Shown here: piece by piece, positions 10,023-18,739 of the stretch
Position numbering within the stretch: position 1 is the stretch's first letter
Layout of the letters: each line of letters opens with the position of its first letter
From: Flavobacterium limi
Lineage (GTDB): Bacteria; Bacteroidota; Bacteroidia; Flavobacteriales; Flavobacteriaceae
DNA: 64,000 nt
Assembly (NCBI RefSeq): GCF_010645075.1
Contig: NZ_JAADZV010000014.1
Span: forward strand, 1-64,000
Direction of reading: 5' to 3'
Notes under the pieces: generated by a model
Told to the model about the DNA's origin: nothing
What the model saw: only the letters and a program-made list of their open reading frames with translations
Databases searched by the model: none
Made by a program: the position numbers and the translations under genes

Positions 10023-10056
10023 GCCTCCAAATTTTATCGATTTGGGGGCTTTTTTT
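10023..10056 (+). terminator. Terminator after transketolase
   Basis: GCCTCCAAAT pairs with ATTTGGGGGC (10 bp with one G-T pair) across a 7-nt loop, followed by seven T. It lies 61 bp past the transketolase stop and closes the xylosidase-transketolase unit. The remaining ~200 bp up to the next gene show no other clear element. Confidence 0.85.
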
Positions 10057-10259
10057 ATTAAACTGTTTCTGTTCTTTTCAGAATCTCTACTGACTAAAAT
10101 TAATGTTTCACTTATCCAAAATTAAAGGAGAAATAAATGTTTATGAGCCAAAAACTGGCACTTTCGCAATTAATTTAGTAACTTGTAGTACCTAAGTTTA
10201 TTTACACTGTTGCTGTGTAATTCTTTATTCGAATAAATATAAATCACAAAACCTTTTTC

Positions 10260-10835
10260 ATGAAAAAAAATCTTCTGCTATTATTTTTTACATGCCTGTT
10301 TATTTCATGTGAAAACAAAAAGGAACTCGAACTTCAAAACAGAGAAAAGGCTTTAATCTTAAGAGAAGAACAAATAGCTGACAAGGAAGCAGAATATAAG
10401 TCATTACTTTTATTCCGTGACAGCGTTATAGCTTTAAAGGATAGTGCAGATCATCCTGCTGAATCATTAAAAGAATGGCCAAAAAACATTCAGGGTATAT
10501 GGAACAGTAAAATGCTTTGCAGGGAGTCCAATTGCAATCAATATGTTATTGGTGATCAACGAAATGAAACCTGGCAGTTTTTATCTGATTCAACGGGAAT
10601 TTACACTAATGTCTTAAACAACAAGAAACTTGTCCGTGTATTTAAAGCAAAGTATATTGAAGATAAAATACAACTGGAATTCAACAGCGACAGTATTTCA
10701 AAAAATAGAACAAAAATAAATGTAACCCTTGATGACATACAGGAAAATGTTATCAAAGGCACTCAGACAATAACGGGACAAGATAATTGCGCTGCAAGAT
10801 TCTCAGTAGAACTTACTCTCCCTCAAAAGAAATAA
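10260..10835 (+). CDS. Hypothetical lipoprotein with coiled coil
   Basis: No family recognised. The 191-residue protein starts with a lipoprotein signal (lipobox FISC, Cys17), followed by a charged helical stretch (about residues 20-60, rich in Glu, Lys and Arg) likely to form a coiled coil. The C-terminal half starts near WPKNIQGIWNSKMLC, has four Cys and alternating beta-like segments, and resembles the small beta-barrel domains common in flavobacterial lipoproteins. It is separated by only 3 bp from the antiporter gene, so the two are probably translated from one message. It might be an envelope partner of the transporter, which is inference only. Confidence 0.75.
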   Translation: MKKNLLLLFFTCLFISCENKKELELQNREKALILREEQIADKEAEYKSLLLFRDSVIALKDSADHPAESLKEWPKNIQGIWNSKMLCRESNCNQYVIGDQRNETWQFLSDSTGIYTNVLNNKKLVRVFKAKYIEDKIQLEFNSDSISKNRTKINVTLDDIQENVIKGTQTITGQDNCAARFSVELTLPQKK

Positions 10836-10838
10836 TTT

Positions 10839-12956
10839 ATGTTATTAAGTATACAGCACCTCAGTCTTCCTGTAGAAGATCCGTTACTGAAATTCCTGAT
10901 AGAACTTATCATAATTTTGTGTATTCCGCTTTTATTGAATAAAATAAAAGTACCTCATCTGTTAGGTCTTATCATAGCCGGTGCCGTAATAGGTCCAAAC
11001 GGATTTAATGTTCTTGCCCGTGACAGCAGTATTGTAGTAACCGGAACAACAGGACTTCTTTACATTATGTTTTTAGCAGGACTTGAGATCGATATGGGCG
11101 ATTTTAAAAAGAATAAATGGAAGAGCATTACTTTTTCATTGTACACTTTTGCATTTCCGTTCATTCTTGGACTCATTGGCGGTTATTATGTATTGCATTT
11201 TTCCCTTTTAACATCTGTCCTCTTTGCCAGCCTTTTTTCATCTCATACCCTTATCGTATATCCAATGGTGAGTAAACTAGGAATTGCAAAGAAACTGGCC
11301 GTTAATATTACGGTTGGCGGAACAATGATTACAGATGTGCTTTCACTAGTCGTATTGGCTGTGGTCGTAGGTATGTCACAAGGAGAAGTCGGGACTTCGT
11401 TCTGGGTTAAATTATCCGTTTCCATGTTAGTCTTTGCTCTGATAGTTTTACTTGTATTTCCAATCATTGCGCGATGGTTTTTCAAAAATGTAGAAGATAA
11501 AATCTCGCAGTATATCTTTGTTATTGTAATGATCTATCTGGCTTCATTATTGGCAGAATTAGCAGGAATCGAAGCAATTATCGGAGCCTTTTTTGCCGGT
11601 CTTGCACTAAACCGGCTTATACCGCATACTTCATCACTCATGAATCGGGTAGAATTTGTGGGAAATGCTATTTTTATTCCTTTTTTCCTGATCAGTGTAG
11701 GAATGCTGATTGATTTTAATGCTTTTATTCAGAGTTGGGAAACGCTGGGCGTGGCTTCTATTATGCTGGTAGCTTCTATTGGCGGAAAATATGTGGCCGC
11801 TTTATTTACAAAAAAAACATTCCGTCTTACCAATGATGAGGGCACGCTTATTTTTGGAATGAGCTCTGCTTCTGCCGCTGCTACACTGGCGGCTGTAATG
11901 GTGGGTTACAACATCATTTTATCTGAGAATGAAGCAGGAGAACCTATTCGTCTGCTGAATGAGCATGTCCTTAACGGAAGTATTTTACTGATCCTGGTTT
12001 CGTGTACGGTTTCATCATTTGTTTCGATGGCAAGTGCACAAAGGATTGCGGATTCAGATAAAGAAGAAACTGTAGCAGGTGAAAGTCATGAAAAAGAAAA
12101 TATTCTGATAGCTCTAAATCATGAAAATACTGTAGAGAAATTAGTCAATCTTGGCCTTCTCATCAAAACACAAAACAACAAAGACGGACTTTTTGCACTC
12201 AACATCATCAATGAAGAAAAAAGTGAGTCTTCCTCGAAAAATGCAGAAAAATTATTGGGTGCAGCAGTACATATGGCTTCAGGAGCAGATGTGAAACTAA
12301 ATCCGATTACACGGCATGATAATGATGTTGTATCGGGTATAAATAATGTCGTCAAAGAACAAAACATTACTGATTTAATCATTGGGTTAGATGAAAAAGG
12401 CTTTGCGTCTTCCTTTCTTTACAACCTGTACAATGGCTATTTGCGCAATAAACAAAGTAATGTCATCCTATATCATGCTATACAGCCTGTAGCAACCATA
12501 AAAAAATATGTGGTCCTCATTCCGGCAAATTCGGAACGTGAGCCGGGATTTTTTCTTTCACTTTTAAGAGTATGGAATATAGGCAAAAATTCAGGCGCGA
12601 AAATGAGTTTTTATGCCAATGAAAAAACAAACCAAATTTTAGAAAGCATTATTAAAAAAGCCAATATTGAAGCCACTTTTAATACCATAACGACATGGCA
12701 GGAAGGACAGGAAGCCGCTTTCAATTTACAACAGGACGAAGGTTTAATAATGCTAATGGCAGACAGAGGCATGGATTCTTACTTTCCGCAAATGCAAAAC
12801 GTACCTGAAATCCTGAACAAAAATCTCAGCAACAATAATTATATTCTGATTTACCCTTTTTCAAAAATTGACAGTACGGTTACCGAAAAAAGAGCAGTAA
12901 GCAATCTGGATGATTTTGCCGATATTGGAAAAATTATTGGAAGAATTTTCAAATAA
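10839..12956 (+). CDS. CPA2-type cation/proton antiporter with C-terminal USP-like region
   Basis: Predicted Na+(K+)/H+ exchanger of the inner membrane, 705 residues. About 12 hydrophobic segments fill residues 1-400 and carry CPA2-like motifs: LLGLIIAGAVIGPNGF, LLYIMFLAGLEIDM, and GTMITDVLSLVVLAVVVG with an acidic residue in the core helix. IEAIIGAFFAGLALNRLIP and FFLISVGMLIDF are further family signatures. The last ~280 residues are soluble and look like tandem universal-stress-protein folds, a known fusion in this family. It follows the lipoprotein gene by 3 bp. Ion specificity cannot be assigned. Confidence 0.88.
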   Translation: MLLSIQHLSLPVEDPLLKFLIELIIILCIPLLLNKIKVPHLLGLIIAGAVIGPNGFNVLARDSSIVVTGTTGLLYIMFLAGLEIDMGDFKKNKWKSITFSLYTFAFPFILGLIGGYYVLHFSLLTSVLFASLFSSHTLIVYPMVSKLGIAKKLAVNITVGGTMITDVLSLVVLAVVVGMSQGEVGTSFWVKLSVSMLVFALIVLLVFPIIARWFFKNVEDKISQYIFVIVMIYLASLLAELAGIEAIIGAFFAGLALNRLIPHTSSLMNRVEFVGNAIFIPFFLISVGMLIDFNAFIQSWETLGVASIMLVASIGGKYVAALFTKKTFRLTNDEGTLIFGMSSASAAATLAAVMVGYNIILSENEAGEPIRLLNEHVLNGSILLILVSCTVSSFVSMASAQRIADSDKEETVAGESHEKENILIALNHENTVEKLVNLGLLIKTQNNKDGLFALNIINEEKSESSSKNAEKLLGAAVHMASGADVKLNPITRHDNDVVSGINNVVKEQNITDLIIGLDEKGFASSFLYNLYNGYLRNKQSNVILYHAIQPVATIKKYVVLIPANSEREPGFFLSLLRVWNIGKNSGAKMSFYANEKTNQILESIIKKANIEATFNTITTWQEGQEAAFNLQQDEGLIMLMADRGMDSYFPQMQNVPEILNKNLSNNNYILIYPFSKIDSTVTEKRAVSNLDDFADIGKIIGRIFK

Positions 12957-13005
12957 AGAATATTTTATAACTCATTTTCACTTATAATTACCCTGTCTTT
13001 TACCT

Positions 13006-13013
13006 TAACTTTG
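13006..13013 (+). promoter_or_regulatory. Putative -7 box before the FAD monooxygenase
   Basis: TAACTTTG matches TAnnTTTG and lies 36 bp before the GTG start. No TTG is present at the ideal -33 distance. Confidence 0.45.
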
Positions 13014-13049
13014 CACTGTTGAAATACCGCAATAATCATCTAGTACAAA

Positions 13050-14507
13050 GTGGACGTAAAAAAAACAGAAAATGAACGAGCAAGCTGGACTATCTGTCAG
13101 GAATGCCAGGGACGAGGTAAAAAAAACCGACGGATAAGCAAAAAAAACCGGCATCTTTATCAGATTGCATTGGATGAATTTGAAAAGTCGAAAAATCAGG
13201 GTACAGCTCCTATTCCTCCTAAAGGAAATCCATACTCATGTCCTGACTGTTCCGGATCCGGATTATTGGCTGCTGTTAGTCCTCCTGCTGCAAATAAAGA
13301 ATTTCCACACATTGCTATTATTGGCGGCGGTATCGGCGGAATAGCCCTTGCTATTGCCTGTCTGCACCGTGGGATCCCTTTCACACTTTATGAACGTGAC
13401 AAAGACTTCAATTCCCGATCACAGGGCTATGGACTCACTTTACAGCAAGCCAGTAAAGCAGTCCAGGGATTAGGCATTTTCTCTTTAAAAGAAGGTGTGA
13501 TTTCAACAAGACATCTGGTTCATACTCCCGAAGGAAAAGTAATTGCAGAATGGGGAACCAGAAAATGGCTTCAGTCAGATATAAAAACGTCTTCGAAACG
13601 TACAAATGTGCATATTGCCCGACAATCTTTACGCTTAGCTTTACTAGAGGAGCTCGGAGGAAATCATCAGATAAAGTGGGGACACCAGTTAGTAGATTTT
13701 AAGGAAGGTGAAACTGAAGGTGTTGAGCTTAACTTTCACGTCAATGGAAAAATAAAAAAGGCTAAAGCTGATCTAGTTGTTGGAGCTGATGGTATTCGCA
13801 GCTCTGTGCGAAGACTGTTAATTGGAGAAGATACCGCTCCTTTACGTTATCTGGGCTGTATTGTGATTTTGGGTATTTGTCCACTGAGTGTTCTTCAGGA
13901 TCTTAATAGTCCTTTATTAGATTCGGCTACGGTATTTCAAACCGCCAACGGCAACGAGCGAATTTATATTATGCCCTATGCATCAGATTCGGTAATGTGG
14001 CAGCTTAGCTTTCCAATGTCAGAAAAAGAGGCTAAGACATTAAGTGCAAAAGGACCTCAAGCACTAAAAGAAGAAGCATGCCGAAGAATCGAGTGGCATG
14101 ATCCCATTCCCCAAATCTTATCGTCAACAGAAGAAATTTATATTTCCGGCTATCCTGTTTATGACCGTGAATTACTCCAGCCCAAATTGCTGGAGAAATC
14201 AGGACCAGTCACTCTGATCGGAGACGCAGCACACCCAATGAGTCCGTTTAAGGGGCAAGGTGCTAATCAGGCACTGCTCGATGCCCTTTCACTGGCACGA
14301 AGCATTTTTAAAGGTTGCAGGCCTTTATCTGACTGGAGGAAAACCGGAATCCGAAAAAGTGCACTTGTGGAATTTGAATCAGAAATGTTAGAACGCAGCG
14401 CTGTTAAAGTAAGAGATTCAGCTGAAGCCGCTCAGTTCCTACATACGGAAATTGTACTTCATGAAAGTGATGCACCGAGAAGATGGTTTGGAGGAAAAGA
14501 GCATTAA
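13050..14507 (+). CDS. FAD-dependent monooxygenase with N-terminal DnaJ-like zinc motif
   Basis: Predicted flavoprotein hydroxylase, 485 residues, starting at GTG. The enzyme part begins near residue 87 with the dinucleotide-binding GGGIGGIALAIAC, then the DG motif DLVVGADGIRSSVRR and the GD motif LIGDAAHPMSPFKGQGANQA, as in TetX- and PHBH-like class A monooxygenases. Ahead of it are two CxxCxGxG motifs, Cys16/Cys19 and Cys64/Cys67, the signature of a DnaJ-type zinc finger. Substrate unknown; the similarity to TetX is at family level and does not imply tetracycline resistance. No neighbour indicates the pathway. Confidence 0.85.
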   Translation: MDVKKTENERASWTICQECQGRGKKNRRISKKNRHLYQIALDEFEKSKNQGTAPIPPKGNPYSCPDCSGSGLLAAVSPPAANKEFPHIAIIGGGIGGIALAIACLHRGIPFTLYERDKDFNSRSQGYGLTLQQASKAVQGLGIFSLKEGVISTRHLVHTPEGKVIAEWGTRKWLQSDIKTSSKRTNVHIARQSLRLALLEELGGNHQIKWGHQLVDFKEGETEGVELNFHVNGKIKKAKADLVVGADGIRSSVRRLLIGEDTAPLRYLGCIVILGICPLSVLQDLNSPLLDSATVFQTANGNERIYIMPYASDSVMWQLSFPMSEKEAKTLSAKGPQALKEEACRRIEWHDPIPQILSSTEEIYISGYPVYDRELLQPKLLEKSGPVTLIGDAAHPMSPFKGQGANQALLDALSLARSIFKGCRPLSDWRKTGIRKSALVEFESEMLERSAVKVRDSAEAAQFLHTEIVLHESDAPRRWFGGKEH

Positions 14508-14667
14508 ACAAAATTATTGATGAATTAGCGTGACTATTCACTTAAACTAAAATCCGTAAGTAAGGAAAACCGTAAAAAGAGCATCTCCTTAAAGCCTAAA
14601 TTTAAAATAACATATAAATATACCTGTTTAATATACTACCAGCATGTATATTCTTGAAATTAAATTT

Positions 14668-14814
14668 ATGCTAAAAAGGACTATTTTAATAGAAAACAAA
14701 TTTTCTATAACGGCAAAAAACAATCAGCTGGTACTAAAATCAGAAATGAAAGAGAGTACAATCCCAATTGAGGATATTGGCTTTCTTGTTTTGGATCATA
14801 ATGAAATCTATTGA
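14668..14814 (+). pseudogene. cas1: Cas1 N-terminal remnant (type II-C CRISPR-Cas)
   Basis: A 48-codon frame matches the start of flavobacterial type II-C Cas1. It opens MLKRTILIENKFSI, then has KNNQLVLK, and STIPIEDIGFLVLDH, the conserved N-terminal beta-domain motif (IPIEDIG.vVLDH). It then stops at DHNEIY. About 85% of the protein, including all catalytic residues, is missing. The stop codon overlaps the start of the Cas2 remnant, so one deletion joined the two genes. It cannot act in spacer acquisition. Assignment is from recalled family motifs and was not checked against a database. Confidence 0.8.
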
Positions 14815-14995
14815 AGGACGGATTTTCGATGATGCAATATTCTGTTTATGTGCGCCATTGCGCCAGCGGTGAAAGTGTCGATGTTCATGAAAAGAGAATC
14901 CACAAGTTACTGCCCCCTTTAGAAAAAGTAAGCATACTTCGAATAACCGATAAACAATTTGGTAATATTTTGAATTTTTTGGGAAAAGCAGCTGT
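14811..14995 (+). pseudogene. cas2: Cas2 C-terminal remnant
   Basis: From codon TTG at 14811 the frame reads LKDGFSMMQYSVYVRHCAS, then VHEKRIHKLLPP, KVSILRITDKQFG and NFLGKA. This is the back two-thirds of a type II-C Cas2, whose usual N-terminus (the beta1 strand with the catalytic Asp, VLVFFDLPT-like) has been deleted. The open frame continues to 15125, but beyond about 14995 it is the antisense of the Cas9 remnant and no longer Cas2. Fusion to the Cas1 fragment and loss of the active-site strand make it non-functional. Confidence 0.8.
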
Positions 14996-15486
14996 AGCCT
15001 CAGGTAGAATTTTTAAGATAACTTTTGTACTCTATACAAATGCTCCTTCAAAACTTCATAATCTGGATTGTCCCAATTTACTTCATCTTCGTGTTAGCCT
15101 AAAAAAACATATCGTTAATATGTAAGGAGGTTACTATTTCCTTTCTTCCTAATGGTAACTGATAAATCGGGAAACCTTTTCTTTTCCGTTCTACAACCGT
15201 CCAAAACATAACTACATCTTCTTTAAAGTCTCCTTTTTCATCTTTATAAATTAATACGTGATGATTGTTTCTAAGATTCACCCATTGATTTATATTTTCT
15301 TTTAGTTTTTCTGCCCCCAATATTCTCTTTCATCCTCACTTTTAAAATTGGTACAGGTACCCATTTTTTTGGCAGGAAAATTTGTGGCTGTTTGATTCCG
15401 TTTCCATCAACAATAAAAAAAGTATTCGCTGGTACTTTATCTTTTACAAAACCACCTAATTCGTTTACTCTCTTTAAAATCAATTT
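14990..15486 (-). pseudogene. cas9: Cas9 C-terminal remnant, frameshifted and inverted
   Basis: Reading the minus strand across three frames recovers about 165 residues of the C-terminal end of a Bacteroidota type II-C Cas9. The motifs are FLPKKWVPVPILKVRMKEN, NINQWVNLRNNHHVLIYKD, VVMFWTVVERKRKG, SLHINDMFFLG, VNWDNPDYEVLKEHLYRVQK. One frameshift lies in a five-C run (15314-15318 on the plus strand) and one in a seven-A run (15101-15107). Two TAA codons interrupt the last part, one right after the MFFLG motif and one after RVQKLS. Family members have some 1,300-1,500 residues, so about 90% including RuvC and HNH is gone. It faces the Cas1-Cas2 remnant tail to tail, whereas the native operon is co-directional. 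Confidence 0.82.
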
Positions 15487-15497
15487 TCTTGTGGTTT

Positions 15498-15525
15498 AGT
15501 CCTCCTTCGGTGGGACTTTTTTTTT
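15498..15525 (+). terminator. Hairpin with T-run beside the Cas9 remnant
   Basis: AGTCC and CC (with a bulged T) pair with GG, (T) and GGACT around a TTC loop, followed by a nine-T run, forming a plausible plus-strand intrinsic terminator. It may be left from the CRISPR locus (for example the end of a tracrRNA), but no anti-repeat was recognised. The rest of 15484-15677 shows no gene. Confidence 0.5.
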
Positions 15526-15578
15526 CCAGTTATCGCGTATTCCCTGAATGGAGAAACTAAGATGCGAATTGAAGACAA

Positions 15579-15609
15579 CAAAAAAGGATAGCTAAAAAAA
15601 CTATCCTTT
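15579..15609 (-). terminator. Terminator of the RND efflux operon
   Basis: AAAGGATAG and CTATCCTTT form a 9-bp stem; on the minus strand it is followed by TTTTTT. It lies about 70 bp past the stop codon of the RND pump gene. Confidence 0.75.
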
Positions 15610-15677
15610 CAATATTAAAGCATCATGCATTCAATTCTATTGAATTCTATAAATACTGGCTATTTCAATTTTAACAA

Positions 15678-18600
15678 TTAACTTTCCTTCTCAATACTAG
15701 GCGGAATCAGCTTATACATTACCGGCGTAACAATTCTGGATAATATTGTGGAACTGATCAATCCTCCTATTAAAACAATTGCCAATGGTGCAATCAAAGG
15801 ATTTGAGTTTAAAGCAATCGGAATCAAACCACAGATAGCTGTAATCGAAGTCAATACGACCGGCAAAAAACGCGTTTCTCCTGCAATGGCAATCGCTTCG
15901 TCAATTGAATGTCCTTCCTGTCTTAACTGATTGGTAAAATCGACCAGCAGCAGCGAGTTTTTGACTTGTATCCCTGAAAGACCAATAAAACCGATTATAG
16001 CAACCAACGACATCGGACTTCCGTTCATAATCAGTAATAGTACGCCTCCTAAAATTCCCAGTGGTATAATCGAAAGCACAATAATTATCCCTTTAAATGT
16101 TTTGAACTGAAGCAGCAGCACCGCAACAAACAAAAAGGTGCTCAAAATAATTACCGCCAAAAAGTTACCTCCCAAAGCATCGCCTTCTGATTCTTTTTCA
16201 CCGGATAATTTATAATAATACCCTTTTGGCATTTTCAGTTGATCCAGTTTTGGAACAATATGCGTCAGTAAATCATTGGCGTAATATCCTTTTGCGGATA
16301 AAGCCGTTACTTTTGAAAAACGTGATTTATTAAAATGATTAATTGCCGTTGGAGAAGTTTCAAACGAAATTTCAGCAATCTGGTTGAGCGCTATCGGCGT
16401 TCCCTGAAGATTATTTACATATAAATTCTTCAAGGCGTCAAGATTCGAAAATTTATCTCTTGGCAGTGTCAGTGTTACATTTCTGGCATCTCCCCTGTCA
16501 TCAATATAATCGCCAACCGTTAATCCAGCTACCGAAAGACGGATTACCTTATCTACTTCGCTTGTTAGTACGCCTAATGTTCTGGCTTTTTCCTTATTGA
16601 TTTTTACTTTAACGTCTGTTTTATAAGTATTGAGTTCGTTGTTGATATAAACCGTTCCTTCCTGATTTCTCAGAATAGTTTCTACCTGAGATGAAAGCTT
16701 ACGAAGTACTTCCTGATCTTCACCAAATAACCGCACAACAATATTGGCTTCTAATGGCGTTCCCTGCTCAAAATCTTTTACTTCTACTTTTGCATAAGGC
16801 ATCGTTTTAAATTTAGTTCGCAGTTCTTCAATAAGAGCTGTTTTTTCAGCTGGCTTTGCTTCGTCTTCGAGCTGGACAAAAATCTGTGCAAAATCGGGTT
16901 TTCTGTCCTGTGGATGCACATTGTAATAAATCTGGGGATTTCCTTTTCCGACATTCGAAGTGTAATACACGATTTCTTTATGGTGTTTCAGCTCAGCTTC
17001 TACAATTTTGGTCACACGGTCGCTTTCTAAAATATTGGCCTGAAGCGGCATTTTTATATTGATAAGAAACATAGGTTTTTCTGAAGTTGGGAATAACTTA
17101 AAACCCGTCACTTTAAACAAGCCAAATGCAGTGATGCTTAAAAAGATAGAAATCGCAATAGTTGTTCTCGGATATTTTAGTGCTTTCGGCATAATATCAC
17201 GATACGCTCTGGTCAGGAATTTTTGCAGATATTGAAGAAAAACATTTCCCCCTGCATGATCGTGTGTTTTTAAAAACCGGCTTCCTAAAAACGGTACCAA
17301 TGTCAAAGCTACGATCATCGATGCCAATACACTGGTAATAACCGCCATTGGTAAACTTCTGATAAATTCTCCCGAAACATCCGGCAGAAAAGCCAGCGGT
17401 AAAAATGCGATAATGAGTGTTGCTGTACAACCAACTACTGCAATTCCGATTTGTTTAGTTCCTTTAAGCACTGCATCCATTTTTGAATGTCCTTCCCGTA
17501 ACCAGCGTTCTATATTTTCAACAACCACAATACTGTCATCTACCAGCAATCCTAAAGCTACTACCAGACCAACAATACTTAACTGATTTAAAGAAAAACC
17601 AAAAGCATTCATCGCTATTAACCCTAATGCAAGAGACAATGGTATCGAGATCATCACAATTCCCGAAGCTCTTAAACCTAATGGAAGCAGCGTAACAATT
17701 ACCAAAACAATCGCCAGCGTAAAATCAAATCCTAAATGTCCCAGGCGCTGCGATACCATATTAGCCTGATCGAAGTTTTTTACCAACTTAATGTTTGACG
17801 GTAGTTCTTTAGAAAATTCGTCTATAATGGGAAGGAATTCTTTCTGTACATCGGTAATATTGACATTGTCTTTCATACCGGCTGTCACGAGTACACATCG
17901 GTGCCCGTTGATGCGGGTTATGTGATCGACAACCTGCGATTTGTAGTCCACTTCAGCTACATCTTTCATGTAGATTATTTTTCCGTTGGCGTTGTAAATT
18001 ACCGTATTGGCAACGTCGTTGGCATTTTTGAATTTACCGCTTGTTTTTACATTGAATACTTTACTGCCTAAGTCAATGCTTCCTCCCGGAATATCGGCAG
18101 CTTCGCTTTGAAGACTTCCCATGACCACGTTTAACGGAATTTTTAACTGCGCCAATTTTTCCAGTTGTAAGTCAATACGAATTTCCTGCTCAGGAATGCC
18201 GGCGTATTTTACATCTTTCAGATTGGTTATTTTCTCAATTTTAGATTTAAGCTTATCGGCTTCATCACGCAGTTTTTTGTCCGACGCATTTTCAGAAACC
18301 AAAGCCACCTGAAGAATTTTTACATCTGATGATGCTATCTTTTCGGTTTTGATCTGATAAATATCTTTAGGAAGTTCGCTGTTTTTTAGCGCGTTCATTT
18401 CGGTAGAAATCTCCTGGTATTTATTGTCAACATTAACGCCGTATTTAAATTTTACCTGAAAAGCAGCAACGCCGTCTTCCACCGTCGTTAATATTTTTTC
18501 GATGTTTTCGAGTCCGTAAATTTTGTTTTCGATCGGTTTTACCACCTGTTCTTCCATATCCTTCGGGCTTGTGCCGGGATAAATTACTGTAATTAAATAT

Positions 18601-18731
18601 TGTGGTGGATGCGTTGCAGGATCTTCAGCCCTTGGCATAGTAAAAAGGGTAAGATAACCTACCACAGCGACCAGCAAAAATATAATCAGCGTAAACTGAT
18701 AATTCTTAACAGCAAAGTTTGTTATTTTCAT
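15678..18731 (-). CDS. RND-family efflux pump (AcrB/MexB-like inner-membrane transporter)
   Basis: Proton-driven tripartite efflux transporter of 1,017 residues with the duplicated six-helix plus periplasmic-loop layout. The first helix is followed by TMPRAEDPATHPP. The fourth-helix region carries LGLLVDDSIVVVENIER with the paired acidic residues of proton relay. A second transmembrane block ends with VLIGGLISSTILSRIVTPV. It is the last gene of tetR-tolC-MFP-RND, with only 8 bp to the adaptor gene. The proton-relay Asp pair suggests the multidrug (HAE-type) rather than heavy-metal class. Substrates unknown. Confidence 0.93.
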   Translation of the reverse strand: MKITNFAVKNYQFTLIIFLLVAVVGYLTLFTMPRAEDPATHPPQYLITVIYPGTSPKDMEEQVVKPIENKIYGLENIEKILTTVEDGVAAFQVKFKYGVNVDNKYQEISTEMNALKNSELPKDIYQIKTEKIASSDVKILQVALVSENASDKKLRDEADKLKSKIEKITNLKDVKYAGIPEQEIRIDLQLEKLAQLKIPLNVVMGSLQSEAADIPGGSIDLGSKVFNVKTSGKFKNANDVANTVIYNANGKIIYMKDVAEVDYKSQVVDHITRINGHRCVLVTAGMKDNVNITDVQKEFLPIIDEFSKELPSNIKLVKNFDQANMVSQRLGHLGFDFTLAIVLVIVTLLPLGLRASGIVMISIPLSLALGLIAMNAFGFSLNQLSIVGLVVALGLLVDDSIVVVENIERWLREGHSKMDAVLKGTKQIGIAVVGCTATLIIAFLPLAFLPDVSGEFIRSLPMAVITSVLASMIVALTLVPFLGSRFLKTHDHAGGNVFLQYLQKFLTRAYRDIMPKALKYPRTTIAISIFLSITAFGLFKVTGFKLFPTSEKPMFLINIKMPLQANILESDRVTKIVEAELKHHKEIVYYTSNVGKGNPQIYYNVHPQDRKPDFAQIFVQLEDEAKPAEKTALIEELRTKFKTMPYAKVEVKDFEQGTPLEANIVVRLFGEDQEVLRKLSSQVETILRNQEGTVYINNELNTYKTDVKVKINKEKARTLGVLTSEVDKVIRLSVAGLTVGDYIDDRGDARNVTLTLPRDKFSNLDALKNLYVNNLQGTPIALNQIAEISFETSPTAINHFNKSRFSKVTALSAKGYYANDLLTHIVPKLDQLKMPKGYYYKLSGEKESEGDALGGNFLAVIILSTFLFVAVLLLQFKTFKGIIIVLSIIPLGILGGVLLLIMNGSPMSLVAIIGFIGLSGIQVKNSLLLVDFTNQLRQEGHSIDEAIAIAGETRFLPVVLTSITAICGLIPIALNSNPLIAPLAIVLIGGLISSTILSRIVTPVMYKLIPPSIEKES

Positions 18732-18739
18732 GATACTGA

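Noticed and set aside
13050..14507. Call as a tetracycline-inactivating TetX enzyme
   Set aside because: Similarity is at the level of the monooxygenase family only, and substrate residues were not compared.
14996..15125. Continuation of the Cas2-like open frame
   Set aside because: Past about 14995 the plus-strand frame is the antisense of the Cas9 remnant, whose motifs are clear on the other strand; the extension is a chance open frame.
15498..15525. Possible tracrRNA end
   Set aside because: There is a good hairpin and T-run, but no anti-repeat or CRISPR repeat was recognised, so only a terminator is claimed.
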